This document shows, piece by piece, positions 57,575-64,000 of a DNA stretch of 64,000 nucleotides. This DNA is from Desulfovibrio sp. 86 (GTDB lineage: Bacteria; Desulfobacterota; Desulfovibrionia; Desulfovibrionales; Desulfovibrionaceae). Under the pieces are notes generated by a model that ran no database searches, was not told the DNA's origin, and was given only the letters and a program-made list of their open reading frames with translations. The position numbers and the translations under genes were made by a program. Each line of letters starts with the position of its first letter. The first letter of the stretch is position 1. The stretch is taken from NCBI RefSeq assembly GCF_902702915.1, contig NZ_LR738849.1, positions 1,984,001 to 2,048,000 on the forward strand, given 5' to 3'.

Positions 57575-57650
57575 TGGTGCCGAGGGACAGAATTGAACTG
57601 CCGACACGGGGATTTTCAGTCCCCTGCTCTACCAACTGAGCTACCTCGGC
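57575..57650 (-). tRNA. tRNA-Phe (anticodon GAA)
   Basis: 76 bases including encoded CCA. Acceptor stem GCCGAGG/CCTCGGC, D arm GCTCAGTTGGTAGAGC, anticodon loop CTGAAAA (GAA, phenylalanine), T arm GGCAG-TTCAATT-CTGTC with one G-U pair, then discriminator A and CCA. The sequence closely follows E. coli tRNA-Phe. A terminator follows; the CLC gene downstream is on the opposite strand. Confidence 0.97.
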
Positions 57651-57976
57651 CCTTGGGCCAGCGGAATAAATTCCACAGCGGCTGGAGAAGTCTTCTACCC
57701 ACTTGGCCTGGCTTTGGCAAGTCTTTTTTTGCAAATTTTATCCAATCCCTTGAAAATCGTGCGTCTTCCGGCCATACTGCCGAAGTTGCAGCACGGAGCA
57801 GGGCCCCAAAACGGCTTTGCCCCGCCTGGCTTTTGGAGTAATCACCCCCTGGCGCGCGAGCCTGCATGCAGCGGTGCCGCGTCAGGAGGCTCGCCAGCGT
57901 AGGTTTGGGGCATGCCCCCAAAGTGTTTATGGTCACATCATCCATCCCGGATGCCCTTGCAACAAGGATTTTTTTA
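57651..57976 (+). other. Spacer between tRNA-Phe and the CLC gene
   Basis: About 326 bp without a supported gene. It includes the palindrome GGGGCATGCCCC at 57907-57918 and the AAGGA ribosome site at 57964-57968. It must hold the tRNA promoter (minus) and the CLC promoter (plus), neither clear by eye. Confidence 0.4.
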
Positions 57977-59371
57977 GTGAAACCGGGCAATCCTTTTCCT
58001 CAAATCAAACATGATTTCAAACAGATGGGCGCTTCAGGCCTGGCAAGAACCATCGTGCAGGCTCTTCTTATCGGGGGAGTGACTGGCGTGGTCATCGGGC
58101 TGTTTCGCCACCTGAACGCTATGATCACGCATTGGATTGTGCGCGCTGTGAACGCGCACGGACTGAGCGACGGCCTTGTCGGCTGCGCGGTGTTTTCCGG
58201 CCTGCTGCTCCTGGCCGTGCTTTCTGTGCTGCTGCTGCGCGTGGAGCCGTTGATCAGCGGGAGCGGCATCCCCCAGGTGGAGCTTATGGTCAGGGGCAAA
58301 TTGCGCATGAACTGGTTTCGTGTGCTGGTCTGCAAGTTTGCTGGCGCTCTGACGGCCCTGACCGGAGGGCTTTCTGTGGGGCGTGAAGGCCCCTGCATCA
58401 TGATGGGCGCTTCCCTTGGCGTGGGGGTGGGGCGGTTGTGGCATGATCCCAAGGCCGCGCATGAACCCCGGTTTCTTGTGGGCGGCAGTGCCGCTGGCCT
58501 TGGGGCGGCTTTTGGCGCGCCCCTAGCGGGCATGTGCTTTGCCTTTGAGGAAATGAAGACGCCCCTGCGTGCGCCGATGATCATTACCTGCGCCATAACG
58601 GCCTATACGGCAATGCTCGTCATGCAGAGCATATACGGCTTTGGCCTGGTTTTTCCCTTTGGCCGGCGCCCCATGCTGTCCTGGGAGGCGTGGTGGCTGG
58701 TTCCGGCGGTGGGCGTGGCCATGGGAGCCCTTGGCGCTCTTTATAATACCCTGCTTATCCGTCTGACCCTCTGGGCCGACACCACAAAAATGCTGCCGCT
58801 GCATCTGCGCGTGGTCATTCCTTTCATGTGCGCCGGGCTGTTCTTGTATTTTTATCCCACGGTGCTGGCAGGCTTTGGCATGACAACCCTGCAACTTGCC
58901 GACATGGCCCTGCCGCTGACGGCGCTTTTGCTGCTGCTGGCCGTGAAGATGCTTTTTTCCTGCGCGAGTTTCGCCTCCGGGGTGGCCGGCGGCCTGCTCA
59001 TGCCCATCCTGGCCATGGGGGCCATGGCCGGGGCCTGCGTTACGGCGGCATTGCTGCTTTTTGACGTGGTCACGCCCGAAAAGAGCGCCATCATACTTAT
59101 CATGTGCATGGCCGGCCTGTTCGGCTCCTCGGTGCGCGCCCCACTGACAGGGGCGTTCCTGATGCTCGAGATGACGGGCGCATATTCCAACATGGCCTTC
59201 ATCATCATTACGGCCTATATTGCTGCTGCCGTAGCCGACAAAATGGGGTGCGAGCCCGTGTACGACAGCCTGCGCCGCCGCTGCATTGTGGAAGGAAAAA
59301 TCAAGCGCCCCAGGCTCAAGCCGCGTCGTCCGCAAAGGGCTGTGGGCGGCGCTCTTGGCGGGGCGGCGTGA
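57977..59371 (+). CDS. CLC-family chloride/proton antiporter-like protein
   Basis: Membrane protein of 464 residues. The selectivity filter motifs are GSGIP near 95-99, GREGP near 135-139 with the gating glutamate E137, and GGLLMP later (bacterial CLC usually GIFAP). The internal acidic pair in FEEM matches the proton-transfer glutamate region of E. coli ClcA, and a tyrosine lies in GAYSNMAF. These features suggest a Cl-/H+ exchanger, not the fluoride-type CLC. I chose the GTG at 57977 because AAGGA lies eight bases upstream; ATG starts at 57929 or 58025 lack such a site. A short lysine/arginine-rich tail ends the protein. Confidence 0.88.
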   Translation: MKPGNPFPQIKHDFKQMGASGLARTIVQALLIGGVTGVVIGLFRHLNAMITHWIVRAVNAHGLSDGLVGCAVFSGLLLLAVLSVLLLRVEPLISGSGIPQVELMVRGKLRMNWFRVLVCKFAGALTALTGGLSVGREGPCIMMGASLGVGVGRLWHDPKAAHEPRFLVGGSAAGLGAAFGAPLAGMCFAFEEMKTPLRAPMIITCAITAYTAMLVMQSIYGFGLVFPFGRRPMLSWEAWWLVPAVGVAMGALGALYNTLLIRLTLWADTTKMLPLHLRVVIPFMCAGLFLYFYPTVLAGFGMTTLQLADMALPLTALLLLLAVKMLFSCASFASGVAGGLLMPILAMGAMAGACVTAALLLFDVVTPEKSAIILIMCMAGLFGSSVRAPLTGAFLMLEMTGAYSNMAFIIITAYIAAAVADKMGCEPVYDSLRRRCIVEGKIKRPRLKPRRPQRAVGGALGGAA

Positions 59372-59451
59372 ACATCGTGCTGCAGGCGGTTTTTTGATGT
59401 GCGTAAAAGTATATGTAACGTGTTGTTATAATTTATCTTAATAAATAGTGC

Positions 59452-59480
59452 TTGCACTTTGTGATTGGAGTGGCTATTTT
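59452..59480 (+). promoter_or_regulatory. Candidate promoter of the PaaK-like gene
   Basis: TTGCAC, a 17-base spacer and TATTTT, ending 37 bases before the ATG at 59517. Confidence 0.5.
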
Positions 59481-59516
59481 GGCCCTTCAATGTAAAACAG
59501 GCCATGTGGAGTAGGT

Positions 59517-60782
59517 ATGACCCGTAAAGACCGCACAGAAGGCATATACAGCCGCCGCGAAGTTCTTGATGAGAGTGAGCGCCGCCAGTACTGCCTTATC
59601 CAGCTCAAGGACTTGCTTTCCTATGCGTACCGGTATTCGGAAGACGTAAAAAAACGTTTTGACCGTGCGCAGTTTAATGTGGAGAAATTCAAGACCCTTG
59701 CTGACATCAAGCATATTCCCATTCTCAAGAAGAAGGAGCTTATCTTTCTTCAGTCCATGGGGCCGCGTCTGGGCGGACTGCTGACCAAGGATATTGGCGA
59801 ACTCAAGCGCATATTTCTTTCCCCCGGCCCCATCTTTGACCCCGAAGACCGTGGCGAAGATTACTGGGGCTACACCGAAGCCTTCTATTCCGTGGGCTTT
59901 CGCCCCGGCGACGCGGTGCAGAACACGTTCAACTATCAGTTGACGCCTGCGGGCCTCATGTTTGAGGAACCCCTGCGCAACCTTGGCTGTGCGGTTATTC
60001 CCGCTGGCCCCACGGACGCCGCGACCCAGCTGGACATCATGCAGAAGCTGCGCGTGTCGGGCTATGTGGGCACGCCGAGCTTCCTCATGCACCTGGCGCA
60101 AAAGGCCGAAGAAAAGGGCCTTAACCTGCGCAAGGATCTTTTTCTGGAAGTGGCCTTCGTCACTGGCGAGCGGCTTTCGGAAAAAATGCGCTCGCAGATG
60201 GAAAAGAAGTACGACCTGGTCATGCGCCAGGGTTACGGCACGGCGGACGTGGGCTGCATCGGGTACGAATGCTTCCACAGAACCGGCCTGCACATCGCCA
60301 ACCGCTGCTATGTGGAAATCTGCCATCCTGACACGGGCATTCCGCTGAAGGACGGCGAAGTGGGCGAAATCGTGGTGACGGCCTTTAACAAGACCTATCC
60401 GCTTATCCGCCTGGCCACGGGCGACCTTTCGTTCATTGACCGCAGTCCCTGCGCCTGCGGCCGCACCAGCCCGCGCCTTGGCAGCATTGTGGGCCGCGTG
60501 GACACCACTGCCCGCATCATGGGCATGTTCGTGTACCCGCATCAGGTCGAACAGGTCATGAGCCGCTTTGAAGAAATCAAGCGTTGGCAGATTGAAGTGA
60601 CCAACCCCGGCGGCATCGACGAAATGACCCTCTTTGTGGAAACCAGCGGCTTCAAGCGCGAAGAAGAGCTGCTGCACCAGTTCCGCGAGAAGATCAAGCT
60701 GCGTCCCGAACTGCGCGTGCTGGCTCCCGGCAGTCTGCCCCCGCAGATCCGTCCCATTGAAGACAAGCGCCATTGGGACTAA
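59517..60782 (+). CDS. Phenylacetate-CoA ligase-like (PaaK-type) adenylating enzyme
   Basis: ATP/AMP-forming acyl-CoA ligase of 421 residues. The PaaK-type start (SYAYRYSEDVKKRF, LKKKELIF), a QGYGTADVG block near 238-246 and the C-terminal hinge RVDTTARIMGMFVYPHQVE near 325-343 are present. The substrate is probably an aryl acid such as phenylacetate or indoleacetate from amino-acid fermentation; related Desulfovibrio proteins are widespread and not proven. It is monocistronic, with a GGAG ribosome site, a plausible promoter and a terminator. Confidence 0.9.
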   Translation: MTRKDRTEGIYSRREVLDESERRQYCLIQLKDLLSYAYRYSEDVKKRFDRAQFNVEKFKTLADIKHIPILKKKELIFLQSMGPRLGGLLTKDIGELKRIFLSPGPIFDPEDRGEDYWGYTEAFYSVGFRPGDAVQNTFNYQLTPAGLMFEEPLRNLGCAVIPAGPTDAATQLDIMQKLRVSGYVGTPSFLMHLAQKAEEKGLNLRKDLFLEVAFVTGERLSEKMRSQMEKKYDLVMRQGYGTADVGCIGYECFHRTGLHIANRCYVEICHPDTGIPLKDGEVGEIVVTAFNKTYPLIRLATGDLSFIDRSPCACGRTSPRLGSIVGRVDTTARIMGMFVYPHQVEQVMSRFEEIKRWQIEVTNPGGIDEMTLFVETSGFKREEELLHQFREKIKLRPELRVLAPGSLPPQIRPIEDKRHWD

Positions 60783-60790
60783 GCTCAGGG

Positions 60791-60832
60791 CAACTTTGAA
60801 GTGTTTTACATTTCAAAGTGAAAATGCTCTAA
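60791..60832 (-). repeat. Short palindromic repeat downstream of the PaaK-like gene
   Basis: ACTTTGAA at 60793-60800 pairs with TTCAAAGT at 60812-60819, followed by AAAATGCTCTA at 60821-60831, the terminus of the MITE-like family. Probably a minimal remnant. Confidence 0.65.
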
Positions 60833-60856
60833 GCCCCTCCCGTGCCGTACAGATAT

Positions 60857-60893
60857 CAGAGGCCAGCTCCGCAAGGGGCTGGCCTCTGTTTTT
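60857..60893 (+). terminator. Intrinsic terminator of the PaaK-like gene
   Basis: 14-bp stem CAGAGGCCAGCTCC/GGGGCTGGCCTCTG (one T-G wobble) with a GCAA loop, followed by TTTTT. Confidence 0.93.
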
Positions 60894-60948
60894 GTGCTTG
60901 GCGTATCAGGGCGGACACGAATTTTCGCCGTTTGTAGGCGACACCTGC

Positions 60949-60977
60949 TTGACAAATTGATAGCACACTACTATTTA
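60949..60977 (+). promoter_or_regulatory. Promoter of the marR-emrAB operon
   Basis: TTGACA, a 17-base spacer and TATTTA, ending 26 bases before the marR ATG. The spacer contains a GATAGC/TAGCA-type repeat and ATAG/CTAT half-sites, where an autoregulating MarR protein would be expected to bind. Confidence 0.75.
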
Positions 60978-61003
60978 GCATTGCACCTAAGTGAGGTCGC
61001 ACC

Positions 61004-61447
61004 ATGAGTACATCACCCAGAGACACAGTGGGCATGCTGTTGAGCCGTTCCGGCAGGGTATGGCGTACACGCCTTGACGAAAGGCTTGAGCCCCTGGGCC
61101 TGACGCAGGCCCGCTGGCTGGTGTTGATGCATCTTTCGCGCATGGGCGGTGAAGCCCCGCAGAAAGAGCTTGCGCAGTCCATTGGCGTTGAAAGCCCCAC
61201 CATGGTTCGCGTGGTGGACGGCCTTGAGCGTTTGGGCCTTGTGGAGCGCGTGGGGCAAAAAGACGACCGCCGGGCCAAGACGGTGCGTCTGACGCACAAG
61301 GCCCAGGGCGTCAACGAGGAAATCCAGCGCATAGGCGCCGGCCTGCGCGCCGAAGCCCTGGCGGGCCTCTCTGACGAAGAACTGGCCGAGTTTTTACGGA
61401 TACTTGAAATCATACTTAACAATCTTTGCGCCGCTGCCGTCCGGTGA
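61004..61447 (+). CDS. MarR/SlyA-family transcriptional regulator
   Basis: 147 residues with a winged helix: ELAQSIGVESPTMVRVVDGLERLGLVER near 64-91, then the wing QKDDRRAKTVRLT. The first gene of an operon with emrA and emrB, it is probably a repressor of the pump lifted by small phenolic or lipophilic compounds, as for other MarR-EmrAB sets. It reads from a strong promoter at 60949. Confidence 0.9.
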   Translation: MSTSPRDTVGMLLSRSGRVWRTRLDERLEPLGLTQARWLVLMHLSRMGGEAPQKELAQSIGVESPTMVRVVDGLERLGLVERVGQKDDRRAKTVRLTHKAQGVNEEIQRIGAGLRAEALAGLSDEELAEFLRILEIILNNLCAAAVR

Positions 61448-61483
61448 CGTCAGGCCGTGCGCCCTTCAAGGAGCTGTCAGCGC

Positions 61484-62608
61484 ATGCCCATTTCCCTTTC
61501 GCCTCAGGCAGCGCGCCTGCTGTCCGCCCCGGTACGCACCAGAAAACGTCTTGTCATGCTTTGCGGGCTGATTCTGGCCGCTGCCGCCATCGCGTTTCTT
61601 GTGCACCGACAACGCTATATTTCAGAAAATGACGCACGAGTCATGGCCGACATGATCACCATCAGCAGCCGTGTGGACGGCTGGGTGGCCCAGAGGGACG
61701 TCACCGACGGCGACGTCGTGACCGAGGGCCGTCAGCTTGTTGTCATAGACCAGCGTGAAGCCCTCATGCAGGTGGAAGAGCTCAAGGCCAGCGACGAGGC
61801 CCTGCGGCTGGAGTCCGAGCAGGTGAAGACCCGGCTGGAAACAAGCCGCAATGCCACTGAAAGCGCGGTGGCCGCAGGCCGGGCGCACCGCGACAATGCG
61901 GCGGCGGCCCTGCGTTCCAGTCAGGCCGCTCTGGACCTGGCCCGCAAGGATCACACGCGCAGTGAAAATCTTATTGCCGAAAACGCCATTGCCCGCCGGG
62001 TGTGGGACCAGAGCCGCACGGTTTTGCAACAGGCCGAGGGAAAGCACCGTCAGGCCCTAGCCGAGCTTGCCGAGGCCCAGGCCAATCTTGATCAGGCCCT
62101 TGCCCACCGCAACGACCCGCACGAGCTTGAAGCCCGGCTGGAGCAGCTTACACAGCAAAGGGCCGAAGTGCAGGCCAGGATCAGGCAAAAAGAGGTGGCG
62201 CTGGACGACCGTGTGGTGCGCAGCCCCATCAACGGGGTGGTGGACCAGAAATTTGTGGAGCCTGGGGAGTACGTCATTCCCGGTCAGCGCCTGGTGATGG
62301 TGCACAATCCCAAGGCTGTGTGGGTGGAGGTTCTGCTCAAGGAGACCAAGCTGGGCGGCCTCAAGCCCGGCCAGCCCGTGAGCATCAGCGTGGATGCCTA
62401 CCCCGGCCGTCCTTTCAGCGGCAGCATTGAGCGCATCGGCACAGCGGCCACCAGCCAGTTTGCCCTTATCCCCAGCCCCAATCCTTCGGGGAACTTTACC
62501 AAGATCAACCAGCGGGTGCCCGTGCGCATCAAGGTGGACCAGCCGGACGACAATCCCCTGCGTCCCGGCATGATGGTGGAGGTGGACATTGACCTCGCCG
62601 GAATTTGA
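61484..62608 (+). CDS. emrA: EmrA-type efflux adaptor (membrane fusion protein)
   Basis: 374 residues from the ATG at 61484, with AAGGAG upstream. A single membrane anchor at about 23-41 is followed by a barrel-sandwich half (DGWVAQRDVTDGDVV), a long coiled-coil hairpin of about 150 residues, and the second half (VRSPINGVVDQKFVEPGEYV, from about 245). It links the EmrB pump to an outer-membrane channel; no channel gene lies in the rest of the window. Confidence 0.93.
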   Translation: MPISLSPQAARLLSAPVRTRKRLVMLCGLILAAAAIAFLVHRQRYISENDARVMADMITISSRVDGWVAQRDVTDGDVVTEGRQLVVIDQREALMQVEELKASDEALRLESEQVKTRLETSRNATESAVAAGRAHRDNAAAALRSSQAALDLARKDHTRSENLIAENAIARRVWDQSRTVLQQAEGKHRQALAELAEAQANLDQALAHRNDPHELEARLEQLTQQRAEVQARIRQKEVALDDRVVRSPINGVVDQKFVEPGEYVIPGQRLVMVHNPKAVWVEVLLKETKLGGLKPGQPVSISVDAYPGRPFSGSIERIGTAATSQFALIPSPNPSGNFTKINQRVPVRIKVDQPDDNPLRPGMMVEVDIDLAGI

Positions 62609-64000
62609 CGCCCTTAGCCAGCGCTATGGCGCTGCGTACAAATGGTGGGCCACGGCGGCGGTGATGATGGGCTGCATAGCCACGGTGCTGTCTTCCACCA
62701 TCGTCAACGTGGCCATGCCCGACATTATGGGCGAATTCGGCATGGGGCAGGATCAGGTGCAGTGGCTGTCCACGGCCTTTCTGGCCGCCATGACGGCGTC
62801 CATGCTGACGACGGACTGGATGCTGCGCGCTTTTGGCCTGCGTCAGGCGTATCTTGCGGCAATGGCGGCCTTTCTGGCGGCGTCGCTGGTGGGGGCCGCA
62901 AGCCCCGGCGTGGAGGTTCTTGTGCTGTCCCGCACCATTCAGGGGGCCGCCGCCGGGCTGGTGCAGCCGCTGGCCATGGTCATGGTTTTTTCCGTCTTTG
63001 GCGAGGAAAACAGGGGCATGGCCATGGGCATCTTCGGCCTGGGCGTGGTGCTGGCTCCTGCGCTTGGCCCCACGGTGGGCGGCCTGCTCATCGACAATTA
63101 TTCCTGGCGGTATGTCTTTTTGCTGGGGCCGCCGTTCTGCCTTGTGAGCATGGCTCTGGCCGCGACCTTTCTGCCGGGCCGCGACAGCGCTGTGGAGCGC
63201 GGCGCGTTTGACCTCAGCGGCTTCATTTTGCTGTGCGTGGGCATTGGCGCGCTGCTCGCAGGCATTTCCAGCGGGCAGCGGGAAGGCTGGGACTCGGACT
63301 ACGTGCTGGGGGCTTTTTTTTCAAGCATCTGCGCCTGGGTGGGCTTCGTCATCCGCGAGCGCACCTGTCCGAAGCCCCTGCTGCATCTCGGCGTTTACGC
63401 GAACCTCCGCTTTCTCGCCGCGTCGGTGGTGGCCTTTATTCTGGGCATGGGGCTCTTCGGCTCCACCTACCTCATCCCGCTTTTTGTACAGACCGTTCAG
63501 GGGTACAGCCCTACGGAATCCGGCCTGCTGCTCATGCCGGGCGGGCTGGTGCTCGGCGTGGTCATGCCCCTGGCGGGACGCTTTGCCGACCGTCTGCCGG
63601 CGTACGCCCTCATCATGGTAGGGCTCGCCATATTCGGCTGGTCCAGCCTGTGCATGGCCGAAGCCGGAACCTCCACCTATTTCTGGGATTTTGTGGGCTG
63701 GATCGCCATGGGCCGCGTCGGGCTTGGCCTGATCATGCCCTCGCTGAACAGCGGGGCGCTGCGGCTGCTTGACGCCAAACATATGGCGCAGGGGGCCGGG
63801 GCCATCAATTTCAGCCGTCAGCTGGGCGGGGCGCTGGGCGTGAGCCTGCTTTCCGTATATCTGGAACGCCAGACGGAAGTTTACGCGCAGGCCTTCAGCG
63901 CGTTGCAAAATGGCACCCATGCGGCATCGGATGCCCTGGATCTGATTGCATCCCTGTTTCTCAGGGGAGGGCAACTGGACAACGTGGCGCAAGCCTTGCG
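62589..64000 (+). CDS. emrB: EmrB-type MFS drug/H+ antiporter (partial, cut by window end)
   Basis: Open to the end of the window, about 470 codons visible. The likely start is TTG at 62589 with GGTGGAGG upstream, overlapping emrA by 20 bases; the first membrane segment (AAVMMGCIATVLSSTIVNVAM) begins about 24 residues in. Motif DHA2 features include STIVNVAMPDIMG, the later GPTVGGLLIDNYSWRYVF near 158-175 and about 12 membrane segments. With the upstream MarR and EmrA this is an EmrAB pump for lipophilic toxins. The C terminus is missing. Confidence 0.92.
   Translation, partial: MTSPEFDALSQRYGAAYKWWATAAVMMGCIATVLSSTIVNVAMPDIMGEFGMGQDQVQWLSTAFLAAMTASMLTTDWMLRAFGLRQAYLAAMAAFLAASLVGAASPGVEVLVLSRTIQGAAAGLVQPLAMVMVFSVFGEENRGMAMGIFGLGVVLAPALGPTVGGLLIDNYSWRYVFLLGPPFCLVSMALAATFLPGRDSAVERGAFDLSGFILLCVGIGALLAGISSGQREGWDSDYVLGAFFSSICAWVGFVIRERTCPKPLLHLGVYANLRFLAASVVAFILGMGLFGSTYLIPLFVQTVQGYSPTESGLLLMPGGLVLGVVMPLAGRFADRLPAYALIMVGLAIFGWSSLCMAEAGTSTYFWDFVGWIAMGRVGLGLIMPSLNSGALRLLDAKHMAQGAGAINFSRQLGGALGVSLLSVYLERQTEVYAQAFSALQNGTHAASDALDLIASLFLRGGQLDNVAQAL

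Noticed and set aside
63301..63320. Frameshift in emrB at a run of eight Ts
   Set aside because: Counting codons through the run keeps the EmrB frame intact on both sides.

Overview
The window looks like chromosomal DNA of a Desulfovibrio-type bacterium (Desulfovibrionaceae, GC-rich, anaerobic). The main support is a single-chain pyruvate:ferredoxin oxidoreductase next to pta-ackA, the recA-alaS neighbourhood, a split gene start at the left edge resembling the Desulfovibrio haem-pathway radical-SAM proteins, and many proteins of Desulfovibrio type. No dsr or apr genes lie here, so sulfate respiration is inferred from relatedness only. There are no rRNA genes, CRISPR arrays, prophages or transposase genes.

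Layout. 1-4598 (minus): start of a radical-SAM gene, alaS and recA. 4998-8974 (plus): a PP-loop tRNA-thiolation-type protein with an NFACT-R-like tail, dksA, and an Rqc2/RqcH-type NFACT protein. 9640-14697 (plus): an ABC importer of the Fe(III)/2-aminoethylphosphonate type, with two ATPases around one fused permease. 14894-16054 (minus): a BenE-type transporter. 16549-23651 (minus): ackA, pta and por, the pyruvate to acetyl-CoA to acetyl-phosphate to acetate plus ATP route. 24535-26292 (plus): a chemoreceptor whose periplasmic part looks like a CZB zinc domain. 26790-28583 (minus): two TraT-like lipoproteins. 28902-32286 (plus): topA overlapping an XdhC-type gene. 33528-39461 (plus): a tripartite RND efflux pump. 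40159-45572 (plus): a secreted unknown, a lysozyme-like protein, a GT9 glycosyltransferase, and two small helical proteins, one FlgN-like. 45832-57061 (minus): a C-P lyase cluster, phnGHIJKLMNCD, then phnE, a 2H/DUF1045 protein and a hexapeptide transferase. 57575-57650 (minus): tRNA-Phe. 57977-59371 (plus): a CLC antiporter. 59517-60782 (plus): a PaaK-like ligase. 61004-64000 (plus): marR-emrA-emrB, with emrB cut by the window edge.

Points of interest. The intergenic DNA carries several families of non-coding repeats. A 151-bp hairpin element begins exactly after the stop codons of both recA and the chemoreceptor gene. A MITE-like element has TAGAGCATTTT inverted termini. A GTGGGGGAGG hairpin family has one copy split by an insertion. 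A 120-bp family has one copy inside the phn cluster. Short in-frame tandem repeats of 12, 15, 21 and 27 bp occur inside several otherwise conserved genes. In the phn cluster phnP is absent, and the DUF1045 protein carries the paired H-x-T and H-x-S motifs of 2H phosphoesterases, making it a candidate replacement for PhnP.
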